This document shows positions 16,824-26,141 of a stretch of DNA of 64,000 nucleotides, one piece after another. Under the pieces are notes generated by a model, which saw nothing but the letters and a program-made list of their open reading frames with translations, searched no databases and had not been told where the DNA came from. Location of the stretch: assembly GCA_017560825.1 (NCBI GenBank), contig JAFZED010000073.1, forward strand, positions 62,001 to 126,000, in the 5' to 3' direction. The DNA is from Bacteroidales bacterium. GTDB taxonomy: Bacteria > Bacteroidota > Bacteroidia > Bacteroidales > UBA932. Positions within the stretch are counted from its first letter, which is position 1. Every line of letters begins with the position of its first letter. A program made the position numbers and the translations under genes.

Positions 16824-17276
16824 ATGAGCGGATTTTTCGGCAAATACACAGCAAAACTCGATGACAAAGGAAGACTTGTGATTCCTTCTGCCATCAAGAA
16901 TGCCGTGCCTGCCGACCAGATGGAATTCGTCATCAGAAAAGACCTCTACTCGAACTGTCTTGAGATGTACACCCGTCAGGAATGGGCGATTATGTCTCAG
17001 GCTGTCAGATCCAAGCTCGACCTGGCTTTTGACGAAGACCATATGAAGTATTGGAGAACGTATATGAGCGACACCGTGACCGTGGTCCCGGATGCAAAGC
17101 TCGGAAGAATCACCATCCCAAGAGAACTGCTTGACAAGGCAGGCATCGCCAAGGAAGTCGTATTCCAGGGCGTTGACTTCAAAGTCGAAATCTGGGCAAA
17201 AGAAGAGCTGGAAGGCGGATGTTTCTCGGCTGAGGAATTCCGCAATATGGGTAAGAAATTAGCTGGACGTATTTAA
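16824..17276 (+). CDS. mraZ: Transcriptional regulator MraZ
   Basis: A 150-residue protein with two AbrB-like SpoVT motifs: KLDDKGRLVIPSAIKN near residue 11 and DAKLGRITIPRELLDKAG near residue 91. MraZ forms ring-shaped oligomers, binds repeats before its own gene and represses the dcw cluster. It is the first gene of that cluster here, and its presumed operator is visible upstream. rsmH follows after 18 bp. Confidence 0.95.
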   Translation: MSGFFGKYTAKLDDKGRLVIPSAIKNAVPADQMEFVIRKDLYSNCLEMYTRQEWAIMSQAVRSKLDLAFDEDHMKYWRTYMSDTVTVVPDAKLGRITIPRELLDKAGIAKEVVFQGVDFKVEIWAKEELEGGCFSAEEFRNMGKKLAGRI

Positions 17277-17294
17277 CCATAGGAGGCCACCAAT

Positions 17295-18200
17295 ATGTCC
17301 GAGTACCATATTCCAGTTTTGCTCGACGAAAGCGTTTCTGCTTTAATCGATTCAACATCAGGAACATACGCAGACGCCACTTTTGGCGGAGGAGGCCACT
17401 CACGTGAGATCCTCAGCAGACTGTCTCAGAACGGCAGACTCATCGCTTTCGACCGCGACAGCGATGCGATAGCTAACCGTCCGGACGACAGCCGCCTGAC
17501 TCTCATCCGCAGCGACTTCCGCTGGATCCACAACCACGTCATCCATCAGGGCTACAAGGACGGAATCGACGGAGTCCTGGCTGACCTGGGAGTCTCGTCA
17601 CACCAGTTCGACACGGCCGAGAGAGGATTCTCGTTCAGATACGAGGCTCCGCTGGATATGAGGATGAACCAGGAGGCGGAATTCAACGCAGCCGACATCG
17701 TGAACACCTACGAGCAGGCCGACCTCGAAAAGATCCTGAGACTCTATGGCGAAGTGGACAACAGCAGAAGAATCGCCCAGATGATCTGCAAGGCAAGGGA
17801 GATTTCCAAGATTGAAACTACAGGCGACCTCGGCAAGGCGATCGAAAGTGCGCTTCCGAAGTTCGCAGAGCACAAGTTCCTGGCTAAAGTCTACCAGGCC
17901 CTGAGAATCGAAGTGAACCAGGAGATGAAGTCACTGGAGAAGTTCCTCAGCGGAGCAGCAAAATCCCTGAGACCGGGAGGCAAGCTGGTAGTGATCACCT
18001 ACCACTCCCTCGAAGACAGGATGGTGAAGAACTTCATCAAGGCAGGAAACATCGAGGGAGAAGTCGAGAAGGACTTCTACGGCAATTCTTCAGCTCCTCT
18101 GAAGGCCGTGAACCGAAAGCCGATCCTTCCTCAAGAGACAGAAATCGCAAGTAACACAAGGGCGCGAAGCGCAAAATTGAGAATAGCGGAGAAATTATAA
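17295..18200 (+). CDS. rsmH: 16S rRNA m4C1402 methyltransferase
   Basis: A 301-residue SAM-dependent methyltransferase that N4-methylates C1402 of 16S rRNA. SAM-binding motif DATFGGGGHSREIL near residues 28-41, GVLADLGVSSHQFD near residue 95, and a C-terminal TYHSLEDRMVKNF segment, all diagnostic of RsmH (MraW). Its ATG is preceded by AGGAGG at 17281-17286, an unusually strong Shine-Dalgarno sequence for this phylum. The stop overlaps the ftsL start by one base. Confidence 0.96.
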   Translation: MSEYHIPVLLDESVSALIDSTSGTYADATFGGGGHSREILSRLSQNGRLIAFDRDSDAIANRPDDSRLTLIRSDFRWIHNHVIHQGYKDGIDGVLADLGVSSHQFDTAERGFSFRYEAPLDMRMNQEAEFNAADIVNTYEQADLEKILRLYGEVDNSRRIAQMICKAREISKIETTGDLGKAIESALPKFAEHKFLAKVYQALRIEVNQEMKSLEKFLSGAAKSLRPGGKLVVITYHSLEDRMVKNFIKAGNIEGEVEKDFYGNSSAPLKAVNRKPILPQETEIASNTRARSAKLRIAEKL

Positions 18201-18544
18201 TGGGAAAGCTCAAAGACACCGGTTCAATGGTAAAGAACGTCGCTAAGTCAATCATAAGCGGCGACATCCTGGTCAGGATGAGGCTCCACAAGGGCTTTCC
18301 ATACATCATTTACTTCTTTGTTCTCGGCTGGCTCAGCATCTGGATCTCATTCAAGGCCGAGCAGGCTATGGTTCAGGTCGAGAGGAACAAGAGGGAACTC
18401 GAAACGCTTAAGATTTATCACGCACAGAAGACCTGCGAGTACGTCAGTCTCGACCGCATCAGCACAGTGGAGGAGATGCTCAAGCAGAAACAGTCAGAAG
18501 TGACAACACCACAGAAACCAGCAGACATCATCATAAAGAAATGA
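18200..18544 (+). CDS. ftsL: FtsL-like division protein
   Basis: A 114-residue bitopic protein: about 33 cytoplasmic residues, one transmembrane helix (PYIIYFFVLGWLSIWISF, about residues 34-51), and a periplasmic coiled-coil segment (residues 53-95). Size, topology and position between rsmH and ftsI identify it as the FtsL partner of FtsQ/DivIC in the divisome, though sequence alone is weakly conserved. It overlaps ftsI by four bases (ATGA). Confidence 0.82.
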   Translation: MGKLKDTGSMVKNVAKSIISGDILVRMRLHKGFPYIIYFFVLGWLSIWISFKAEQAMVQVERNKRELETLKIYHAQKTCEYVSLDRISTVEEMLKQKQSEVTTPQKPADIIIKK

Positions 18545-20652
18545 GTACAAACGATTCAGAAAGACGCAGAGCGAGCAACTTCCTCACTGCTTTTCACGCC
18601 ATATTCCTTGTGGCGGCGGTACTCATTGTCATCGAGATCGTAAAGATCCAGTATTTCTGGGAACCGGACTCAAGATACGTCGAGTATTTCCAGCCTAGAA
18701 AGGACAAGAAGGAGATAGAGCCTCTCAGAGGTTCGATCATCGACCATAACGGAAAGCTGCTTGCGCTGTCAACACCGATGTACCAGGTCCATATGGACTG
18801 CTACGTCCTCAAGGAAGAGTACAGCAGGGACAAGGAGAAAGGAGAGGAAAGGGAGAAATATTGGATTGCTCAGGCAGAGGAGCTCGCAAACGCACTCCCA
18901 AGAGTGCTGTGCGAGGAAGGAAAGGACGCAGCCTACTACAAGGACCTCATCTTCACAGGAAGAAGGCTCAAGAAAAGATATGTATCCATCGCGAAGGACA
19001 TCGACCACGGGACATTGGAGGAGCTCAAGCAGCTCCCTCTTTTCTGCAAGGGCCAGTATACCAGCGGAATGATCATCGAAAAGGAGGAGACCCGCCAGTA
19101 CCCTTATGAGGGACTTGCAAGAAGAGTCATCGGCTACGTAAAGCACAACAATGACACCAATGCAAGACACATAGGCATCGAAGGAAAGTACGACTACATC
19201 CTTCACGGCAAGGAAGGCCTCGAATGGCAGAAGGTGACAGACACCAAGGCTATGATCCCTGATGTGGACAGCAGTGTCGTGGACGTGACTGACGGAAGCG
19301 ACATCAGAACCACCCTCGACATCGACATCCAGGACATCGCCGACAAGGCCCTCAGAAAGAACGTCGCAGTGGAAGAGGACATCGTTGGAGGATGCGTTGT
19401 GGTGATGGAAGTCGAGACAGGCGCCATCAGAGCTATGGTAAACCTGCAGAAGGACAAGAAGGGCGAACTCAGAGAGGTGTTCAATATGGCGGCAGGAAGG
19501 CCTGCAGAGCCAGGTTCCGTGTTCAAGACAGTGACGCTCACAACCCTCATCGAGGACGGTCACATCCAGCTCGAAGACAGGATCAAGACCAACCACGGCC
19601 GTATGGAGGATATGAGCAAGATCAACCAGGACGACTACATCACAAAGTATGAATATCGTACCGGCAACAACACGATCTCTGTGGTGGAAGGTTTCGAGAT
19701 CTCATCAAACTACGTGTTCAGACGTCTTGCCAAGGACTACTACGGCGGAAGGGAAGAAGAGTACTTCAACCGCCTCCACGAGTACAACTTCGGAGAAGCC
19801 TACGACTTTGACCTGACCGAATCAGGAAGTGCAAAGCCTTCTATTCCGAACATCAAGACATCAGCCTCACCATTATATGACCTTGTCTCTGTAGCAATCG
19901 GCTACTCGGCCAGAGTCACTCCACTCCAGGTGGCGACATTCTACAATGCAATCGCCAACAACGGAAAGATGATGAAGCCATATGTAGTCGAATGTATCGA
20001 AAAGGACGGCAAGGTGGTACATTCGTTCAAGCCAAGCATCCTCAACGGCTCGATCTGCTCAAAGGCAACAGCTGACACTGTCACAAGAGCCCTCAAGATG
20101 GTGACACTGGAGGGTACAGCCAAAAGCCTGAAGAATGCAAAATGCCAGGTAGCAGGTAAGACAGGAACCTCACGTATGCACCTTTCACCGGAAGAGCGTG
20201 GCGGAAGCGGAAAGCCTTACGAGGACAACCTCGGCAGAAAGAAGCATCAGGCTACATTCGTGGGTTTCTTCCCTGCAGATGAACCTAAGTACACTGCCAT
20301 TGTGGTACTTTACACTGGACTCATCCATCACAACGTCTACGGAGGAAGCATTCCGGCGCTGACATTCAGGGACATCGTCGATGGTATATGGGCACACGAC
20401 ACCCAATGGGGAGAAGAATTCAAGGAAAGAGCGGAGGTACCGCAGATGAGGGCAGACCACATCAGCACATCCGGCACAGCGGACGCTCCGATTCCTGACG
20501 TAAAGGGATTCGGTCTCAAGGATGCAGTCTATGCTCTTGAGAACAACGGATACAGATGCAGCCACACCGGCAGTGGCCACGTGGTCTCACAGTCACCCGA
20601 AGCCGGAGCCAAGATGAAGAAAGGAACAACAGTAAATATAGTTTTGAAATGA
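18541..20652 (+). CDS. ftsI: Septal peptidoglycan transpeptidase (PBP3) with PASTA domain
   Basis: A 703-residue class B penicillin-binding protein. N-terminal membrane anchor (residues 14-34), pedestal domain, then the transpeptidase with SVFK active site (Ser near 326), SSN (near 387-389) and KTGT (near 540). A single C-terminal PASTA domain occupies about residues 637-703 (IPDVKGFGLKDAVYALENNG), a feature of Bacteroidota FtsI absent from the E. coli protein. It crosslinks septal peptidoglycan with FtsW. It overlaps murE by four bases. Confidence 0.95.
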   Translation: MSTNDSERRRASNFLTAFHAIFLVAAVLIVIEIVKIQYFWEPDSRYVEYFQPRKDKKEIEPLRGSIIDHNGKLLALSTPMYQVHMDCYVLKEEYSRDKEKGEEREKYWIAQAEELANALPRVLCEEGKDAAYYKDLIFTGRRLKKRYVSIAKDIDHGTLEELKQLPLFCKGQYTSGMIIEKEETRQYPYEGLARRVIGYVKHNNDTNARHIGIEGKYDYILHGKEGLEWQKVTDTKAMIPDVDSSVVDVTDGSDIRTTLDIDIQDIADKALRKNVAVEEDIVGGCVVVMEVETGAIRAMVNLQKDKKGELREVFNMAAGRPAEPGSVFKTVTLTTLIEDGHIQLEDRIKTNHGRMEDMSKINQDDYITKYEYRTGNNTISVVEGFEISSNYVFRRLAKDYYGGREEEYFNRLHEYNFGEAYDFDLTESGSAKPSIPNIKTSASPLYDLVSVAIGYSARVTPLQVATFYNAIANNGKMMKPYVVECIEKDGKVVHSFKPSILNGSICSKATADTVTRALKMVTLEGTAKSLKNAKCQVAGKTGTSRMHLSPEERGGSGKPYEDNLGRKKHQATFVGFFPADEPKYTAIVVLYTGLIHHNVYGGSIPALTFRDIVDGIWAHDTQWGEEFKERAEVPQMRADHISTSGTADAPIPDVKGFGLKDAVYALENNGYRCSHTGSGHVVSQSPEAGAKMKKGTTVNIVLK

Positions 20653-22115
20653 TACTGGAGAAAATCATAGCTGGATGCGCAGTGACTGCCGTGCAAGGCA
20701 GGACAGACATAGAGATTGCATCCGTCTGCAACGATTCAAGGAAAGTGACCTGCGGGGCGCTTTTCGTTGCTGTCAGGGGATATGCCATTGACGGCCACAG
20801 TTTCATCGCAAAGGCAGTAGAGCTGGGTGCGGCAGCCATCATATGCGAGGACCTCGAGTCAGCAAAAGCACAGACCCAGGGCAAGGACATCACACTGGTG
20901 CAGGTGGAATCTTCCCGTTACGCACTGGCAATCGCCGCAGCAAACTTCTACGACAACCCGTCCCACAAGCTCACCCTTGTAGGAATCACAGGAACCAACG
21001 GCAAGACCACGACAGTCACCCTCCTTCACAGGATGTTCACAGCACTGGGTTACAACTGCGGTCTGCTTTCGACCATAGCCAACTATGTTGGCAACAGAGG
21101 CACAGAAGCGGTAAACACCACATCTGATCCGCTCACAATCAACTCCCTCCTGGACGAGATGGTCCAGGCAGGATGCGAGTACTGCTTTATGGAGGTAAGC
21201 TCCATAGGAGTGGAGCAGGACAGAGTGGCAGGTCTGAAGTTCAAGGTCGGTATATTCTCGAACCTGACTCACGACCACCTTGACTATCACAAGACCTTCG
21301 CCGAGTATCTCAGATGCAAGAAGCTCTTCTTCGACACGCTGCCTGCAGATGCCTATGCAGTCACAAACATCGATGACCGCAACGGAATGGTGATGGTGCA
21401 GAACACCAAGGCTGAAGTTGTGACATATTCCTGCAGAAAGATCGCAGACCACACCTGCCGCATCATCGAGCAGAGCTTCGAAGGAATGCAGCTGAGGATG
21501 GACGGATGCGAGAGCTGGAGCAGCCTCATCGGCATTCACAACGCCTACAACCTCCTCGCCATCTACACGACTGCCATCGTGCTCGGGGCGGACAGACAGG
21601 AGGCCCTCGTGGCGCTGAGCAGCCTGAGACCGGCTCCTGGAAGACTTGAAAACATAAGAGGACCGAGGGATATATCGGTGATCATCGACTATGCCCACAC
21701 CCCGGACGCCCTTGAAAATGTGCTCAAGACCCTCCGAGAGATCGCTCCCGACAGAGAGCTCATCTGCCTGTTCGGCTGCGGCGGAGACAGGGACAAGACC
21801 AAAAGGCCGGAAATGGCCCAGATCGCCCAGAAGCTTTCGGACAGAATCATAGTGACATCTGACAACAGCCGCACAGAAAAGACTTCAGACATTATGGCCG
21901 ACATCAAGGCCGGTCTTGACCTGAGCGGAAGATCCAGATCGCTGTTCATAGAAGACCGCGAGGAAGCGATCAGAACGGCAATAATGATCGCAAGCCAGGG
22001 CGCAACGATCCTACTTGCAGGCAAGGGACACGAGACCTATCAGATCATAGGCACCGAAAAAAGACATTTTGACGAAAAACAGATAGTAACGGACATATTT
22101 AAAGAACAGCAGTAA
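20649..22115 (+). CDS. murE: UDP-N-acetylmuramoyl-tripeptide ligase MurE
   Basis: A 488-residue Mur ligase. The start is the ATG at 20649, which overlaps the ftsI stop (ATGA); an in-frame extension back to 20556 lies within ftsI. Motifs: ATP loop GITGTNGKTTTVTLL near residues 113-127, and the third-residue selectivity region SDNSRTEKTSDI, where the usual meso-DAP signature is DNPR. The Arg that holds the DAP carboxylate is kept and Pro is replaced by Ser, so meso-diaminopimelate is still the expected substrate. It adds the third residue of the peptidoglycan stem. Confidence 0.94.
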   Translation: MILEKIIAGCAVTAVQGRTDIEIASVCNDSRKVTCGALFVAVRGYAIDGHSFIAKAVELGAAAIICEDLESAKAQTQGKDITLVQVESSRYALAIAAANFYDNPSHKLTLVGITGTNGKTTTVTLLHRMFTALGYNCGLLSTIANYVGNRGTEAVNTTSDPLTINSLLDEMVQAGCEYCFMEVSSIGVEQDRVAGLKFKVGIFSNLTHDHLDYHKTFAEYLRCKKLFFDTLPADAYAVTNIDDRNGMVMVQNTKAEVVTYSCRKIADHTCRIIEQSFEGMQLRMDGCESWSSLIGIHNAYNLLAIYTTAIVLGADRQEALVALSSLRPAPGRLENIRGPRDISVIIDYAHTPDALENVLKTLREIAPDRELICLFGCGGDRDKTKRPEMAQIAQKLSDRIIVTSDNSRTEKTSDIMADIKAGLDLSGRSRSLFIEDREEAIRTAIMIASQGATILLAGKGHETYQIIGTEKRHFDEKQIVTDIFKEQQ

Positions 22116-22116
22116 A

Positions 22117-23412
22117 ATGATATATCACCTTGTAGAGTTTTTGAAAGGGATCGGCGTAGACCTTCCGGGACAGGGCCTCTTCGGCTACCTGTCTTTCAGA
22201 GCTATGGCCGCATTCACCACAGCTCTCCTCATCTCAATATTTGCAGGAAGAAAGATCATCAGATGGATCCAGAAAAAGCAGATCGGAGAAGAGATCCGCG
22301 ACCTGGGACTTGAAGGACAGATGCAGAAGAAAGGCACTCCGACAATGGGTGGCATCATCATCTTCCTTTCTATCGTCATCCCTATCCTGCTCTTCGGAGA
22401 CCTTACAAACATCTACAACATCCTCCTTCTTGTGAGCACCGTATGGTTCTTCCTGATCGGATTTGCAGACGACTACATCAAGGTCTTCAAGAAGAACAAG
22501 GAAGGAATGAGCGCAAAGATGAAGCTTGCCGGACAGGGACTTATGGGCCTTGCAATCGGCCTTGCAGTCTGCTTCAACGGTGACATCGTAGTCAGAGAGA
22601 ACATCCAGGTCAGCGAGACCGTTGTGATCGAGGCTCTTGCCGACAGCACATCGATCGACCACTCCGAGATGCAGGAAGTCGAGAAGCTGGACGTGATAAA
22701 GAGCACAAAGACCACCATCCCGTTCATCAAGAACCACGAGTTTGACTACAAGTGGCTCTCCCCTTTCAAGGGTACATTCGGATGGTACTGCAAATGGGCG
22801 ATCTACGTACTGATGATCATCCTCGTCATCACAGCCTGCTCGAACGGAGTCAACCTCACAGACGGTATGGACGGACTCGCGACAGGTTCGTCGGCAATAG
22901 TAGGAGTAGTCTTGGGAATATTCGCGTGGTTGTCGGGCAACATCGTCAATGCCGACTACCTTAATATAATGTATATACCGGGCAGCGGCGAAGTGGCTGT
23001 GTATATGTCGGCTTTCGTAGGAGCGCTTATCGGATTCCTCTGGTACAACTCATTCCCTGCCCAGGTGTTTATGGGAGACACCGGAAGCCTTATGCTCGGA
23101 GGTATCATCGGAGTGACAGCTGTGCTCATCAGAAAGGAGCTCCTTCTTCCGATTCTCTGCGGAATCTTCTTCGTCGAGAGCATCTCGGTGCTTATGCAGA
23201 AATTCTACTTCAAATACACAAAGAAGAAATACGGTGAAGGAAAGCGAATCTTCAAGATGGCCCCTCTCCATCACCACTATCAGAAGGAAGGCATCCCGGC
23301 GCTGATCACCTGGCCGAAGAAAGCCCTTCCTGAAGCAAAGATCGTAACAAGATTCTGGATCGTAGGAATGATCCTCGCGGTAATAACAATAGCATTATTG
23401 AAAGTAAGATAG
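22117..23412 (+). CDS. mraY: Phospho-N-acetylmuramoyl-pentapeptide transferase MraY
   Basis: A 431-residue multi-pass membrane enzyme that makes lipid I from UDP-MurNAc-pentapeptide and undecaprenyl phosphate. Catalytic FADDYIK near residue 116, NLTDGMDGLA near residue 247, GDTGSL near residue 322 and the HHHYQKEG motif near residue 387 are all present. About 60 residues (around 160-225, with an acidic EALADSTSIDHSEMQEVE part) are inserted between helices compared with the roughly 360-residue E. coli enzyme; this is typical of the phylum. It begins one base after murE. Confidence 0.95.
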   Translation: MIYHLVEFLKGIGVDLPGQGLFGYLSFRAMAAFTTALLISIFAGRKIIRWIQKKQIGEEIRDLGLEGQMQKKGTPTMGGIIIFLSIVIPILLFGDLTNIYNILLLVSTVWFFLIGFADDYIKVFKKNKEGMSAKMKLAGQGLMGLAIGLAVCFNGDIVVRENIQVSETVVIEALADSTSIDHSEMQEVEKLDVIKSTKTTIPFIKNHEFDYKWLSPFKGTFGWYCKWAIYVLMIILVITACSNGVNLTDGMDGLATGSSAIVGVVLGIFAWLSGNIVNADYLNIMYIPGSGEVAVYMSAFVGALIGFLWYNSFPAQVFMGDTGSLMLGGIIGVTAVLIRKELLLPILCGIFFVESISVLMQKFYFKYTKKKYGEGKRIFKMAPLHHHYQKEGIPALITWPKKALPEAKIVTRFWIVGMILAVITIALLKVR

Positions 23413-23422
23413 CAGTCAACAT

Positions 23423-24757
23423 ATGTCAAGATTAGTAGTTCTCGGTGGAGGCGAAAGCGGAGTCGGTTCCGCTGTCCTCGCAAAAGTAAAAGGTTATGAC
23501 GTTTTCCTCTCGGATATGGGTAAGATTTCCGAGAATTATGTCGCTATGCTCAACAAGTGGGAGATCCCGTTCGAACAGGGATGCCACTCTGAAGACCTCA
23601 TCCTCAATGCGGACGAGGTGGTGAAGAGCCCGGGCATACCATCGACAGCCCCTATGGTGAAGAAGATTCTCGCAGAAGGCATCAATGTGATCTCCGAGAT
23701 CGAGTTTGCAGGCCGTTACGACACTGCAAAGAAGGTCTGCATCACCGGAAGTAACGGCAAGACCACAACTACATCGCTCATCTTCCACCTCCTGGAGCAG
23801 GCCGGCCTCAACGTAGGCCTTGGCGGTAACATCGGCAAGAGCTATGCTTTCCAGGTTGCTACAGAGCAGCACGACATCTACGTACTGGAGCTGAGCAGCT
23901 TCCAGCTTGACAACGTGTATGATTTCAAGGCCGACATTGCGATCATCACCAACATCACACCTGACCACCTGGACAGATACGACTACAATATGGAGAACTA
24001 CGTGAAGTCGAAGTTCCGCATCACAAGAAATATGTCCAGCGACGACTGCTTCATCTTCTGCTCAGACGACGACATCACAGTAAGACACCTGGACCAGATC
24101 GTGATGAAGGCACAGAAGCTTCCGTTCACCCAGAAGGGCGAAGTACCTCAGGGAGCTTTCGTAAAGGACGACAGGATGATCGTACGCTACAAGGAAGAAG
24201 AGTGCGACACCTATCTTCAGGAGCTGGCCCTTGGCGGAAAGCACAATATATATAATTCTATGGCCGCAGCCATCGCTGCGAAGGCTATGCACATCGACAA
24301 CGATGTCATAAGAAACGGCCTCGCAACGTTCCAGGCTGTAGAGCACAGACTCGAGAAGGTGCTCAGCATCAAGGACGTACTCTACATCAACGACTCCAAG
24401 GCGACAAATGTGGACGCTGCCTGGTACGCACTCGAGTGCCAGACCAGAGAGGTAGTGTGGATTGTCGGAGGAACAGACAAGGGCAACGACTACAGCAGCC
24501 TCATCCCACTTGCAAAGGAGAAAGTGAAGGCAATGATATGTATGGGCCTCGACAACAAGAAGTTCCACGAATCGTTCGAAGGCGTGGTGCCGGAGATACA
24601 CGACGTGACATCCGCAAAGGACGCAGTGAATCTGGCAAGCCAGATCGCGAAGTCCGGAGATGTGGTCCTGCTCTCCCCTTGCTGCGCAAGCTTCGACCTG
24701 TTCAAGAACTACGAGGACAGAGGCCGTCAGTTCAAGGAAGCCGTAAGAAACCTATAA
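23423..24757 (+). CDS. murD: UDP-N-acetylmuramoylalanine--D-glutamate ligase
   Basis: A 444-residue Mur ligase. The N-terminal nucleotide-binding fold begins VVLGGGESGVGSA, the ATP loop is ITGSNGKTTTTSL near residue 112, and the metal/ATP region has NITPDHLDRYD near residue 175. C-terminal DSKATNVDA and LLSPCCASFDLFKNYEDRG are MurD-specific. It adds D-Glu to UDP-MurNAc-L-Ala in the cytoplasm. It lies 10 bp after mraY. Confidence 0.95.
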   Translation: MSRLVVLGGGESGVGSAVLAKVKGYDVFLSDMGKISENYVAMLNKWEIPFEQGCHSEDLILNADEVVKSPGIPSTAPMVKKILAEGINVISEIEFAGRYDTAKKVCITGSNGKTTTTSLIFHLLEQAGLNVGLGGNIGKSYAFQVATEQHDIYVLELSSFQLDNVYDFKADIAIITNITPDHLDRYDYNMENYVKSKFRITRNMSSDDCFIFCSDDDITVRHLDQIVMKAQKLPFTQKGEVPQGAFVKDDRMIVRYKEEECDTYLQELALGGKHNIYNSMAAAIAAKAMHIDNDVIRNGLATFQAVEHRLEKVLSIKDVLYINDSKATNVDAAWYALECQTREVVWIVGGTDKGNDYSSLIPLAKEKVKAMICMGLDNKKFHESFEGVVPEIHDVTSAKDAVNLASQIAKSGDVVLLSPCCASFDLFKNYEDRGRQFKEAVRNL

Positions 24758-24760
24758 TAT

Positions 24761-26140
24761 ATGGAACATATGGAGAACAATACGCCAGAGACCACCAAGA
24801 GGGGTCTCTGGAATTTCATTGATAATATAAAAGGAGACAAGGTGATCTGGATCATCGCTCTCCTTCTTATCATATTTTCTGTACTGACCATATTCTCTTC
24901 CACTTCCACCCTGTCAGACGACAACCGTGTGGAGATTATGAAAGGCCACACAGTAATCGCATTGCTCGGCCTTGGAATCATCATAGCCTTGCAGGGCATA
25001 AAGAGAATCGGATGGTTCAGGGTGATATCACAGCTGGGCTTTGGCTTCACATTCGTTCTGCTGACCATCCTTGTGCTTGATCTGGACCTTGGCTTTATGT
25101 CCGCAATCACCCTGAACGGAGCCAGACGAACCATTATGGCGTTCGGCCTGCAGATCCACGTCTACGAATTGGCAAAGGTAGCGATGGTAATGTACCTCGC
25201 CTGGGCGCTTCACGCATATAAACACGACACCTTCACGATCGCCAACGCCCTCTCCAAGAAGAAGGGCTTCGAATTTATGGGAAAGGCGTTCTGGAAAAGA
25301 TTCATATACATATATACACCTACCCTTATCACCTGTGCGATGATCGCGGTCGGAAGTAACTCCAGCGCCATATTCACATTTATGATCCTGGTAGTGGTGA
25401 TGCTGATGGGAGGAGTGCCTTTCAAGGACCTGCTGCTCACAGGAGCTGCCGTCGTCGTACTTTGCGGAGCAGGCTACGGCCTTCACAAGGCTACAGACGG
25501 AAAGTTTATGCCTCGTATCCAGACCCTCATCAGCAGAGTGGGAGCCAACTACGACACAGAGGTGCTCGAAGGACTGAAGCCACGCTCTCAGGAGTTCTAC
25601 AACGCATTGGACAAGATAAGGCAGCCATATGGAGCCAAGGTAGCCATCCACGAAGGCAAAGGAATCATCTGGGGCAAGGGAATCGGCAACAGTACCCAGA
25701 AGTACAGCGTGACACACATCTATTCCGATTATATGTTCAGCTTCATCATCGAGGAATACGGTCTTCTCGGAGCACTGATGATCCTCATACTCTACACCAG
25801 TCTGCTGGCACGATGCTCGATGATCATCAGGATGTGCGAAAACGAATTTGCCAAGATAGCCATCGGAGGCCTTGCATTCCTTATCACCGGACAGGCCTAC
25901 CTGCATATGCTTGTGAACGTACAGATCATTCCGATGACCGGCCAGACGCTTCCTATGCTCAGTGACGGTGCATTCGCCTTCCTGACCTTCTGCGTTGCCT
26001 TCGGAATCATCCTGTCGATAAGCAAGATGGCAAGGGCCAAGATGAAGGCGATCGAAGAGGTGGAGGTGCCGATGAAGGATGACATACAGGCAACTCTCGA
26101 CATAATTGAACAGATAGACGACATAGAGGACATAAGATAA
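24761..26140 (+). CDS. ftsW: Septal peptidoglycan polymerase FtsW
   Basis: A 459-residue SEDS-family glycosyltransferase with about ten transmembrane helices. It polymerises lipid II at the septum together with FtsI. Recognisable SEDS features are the conserved region KYSVTHIYSDYMFSFIIEEYG (with the ...SD..FS.I.EE.G pattern) and the C-terminal GQTLPMLSDGAFAFL. Two ATG codons occur at the start (24761 and 24770); the first is four bases after murD. A charged cytoplasmic C-tail ends in IEQIDDIEDIR. Confidence 0.93.
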   Translation: MEHMENNTPETTKRGLWNFIDNIKGDKVIWIIALLLIIFSVLTIFSSTSTLSDDNRVEIMKGHTVIALLGLGIIIALQGIKRIGWFRVISQLGFGFTFVLLTILVLDLDLGFMSAITLNGARRTIMAFGLQIHVYELAKVAMVMYLAWALHAYKHDTFTIANALSKKKGFEFMGKAFWKRFIYIYTPTLITCAMIAVGSNSSAIFTFMILVVVMLMGGVPFKDLLLTGAAVVVLCGAGYGLHKATDGKFMPRIQTLISRVGANYDTEVLEGLKPRSQEFYNALDKIRQPYGAKVAIHEGKGIIWGKGIGNSTQKYSVTHIYSDYMFSFIIEEYGLLGALMILILYTSLLARCSMIIRMCENEFAKIAIGGLAFLITGQAYLHMLVNVQIIPMTGQTLPMLSDGAFAFLTFCVAFGIILSISKMARAKMKAIEEVEVPMKDDIQATLDIIEQIDDIEDIR

Positions 26141-26141
26141 T

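Noticed and set aside
18769..19596. A 275-codon minus-strand frame opposite ftsI.
   Set aside because: Shadow of the ftsI coding sequence; composition is that of antisense translation.
20859..21698. A 279-codon minus-strand frame opposite murE.
   Set aside because: Shadow frame with no domain, in the middle of a conserved gene.
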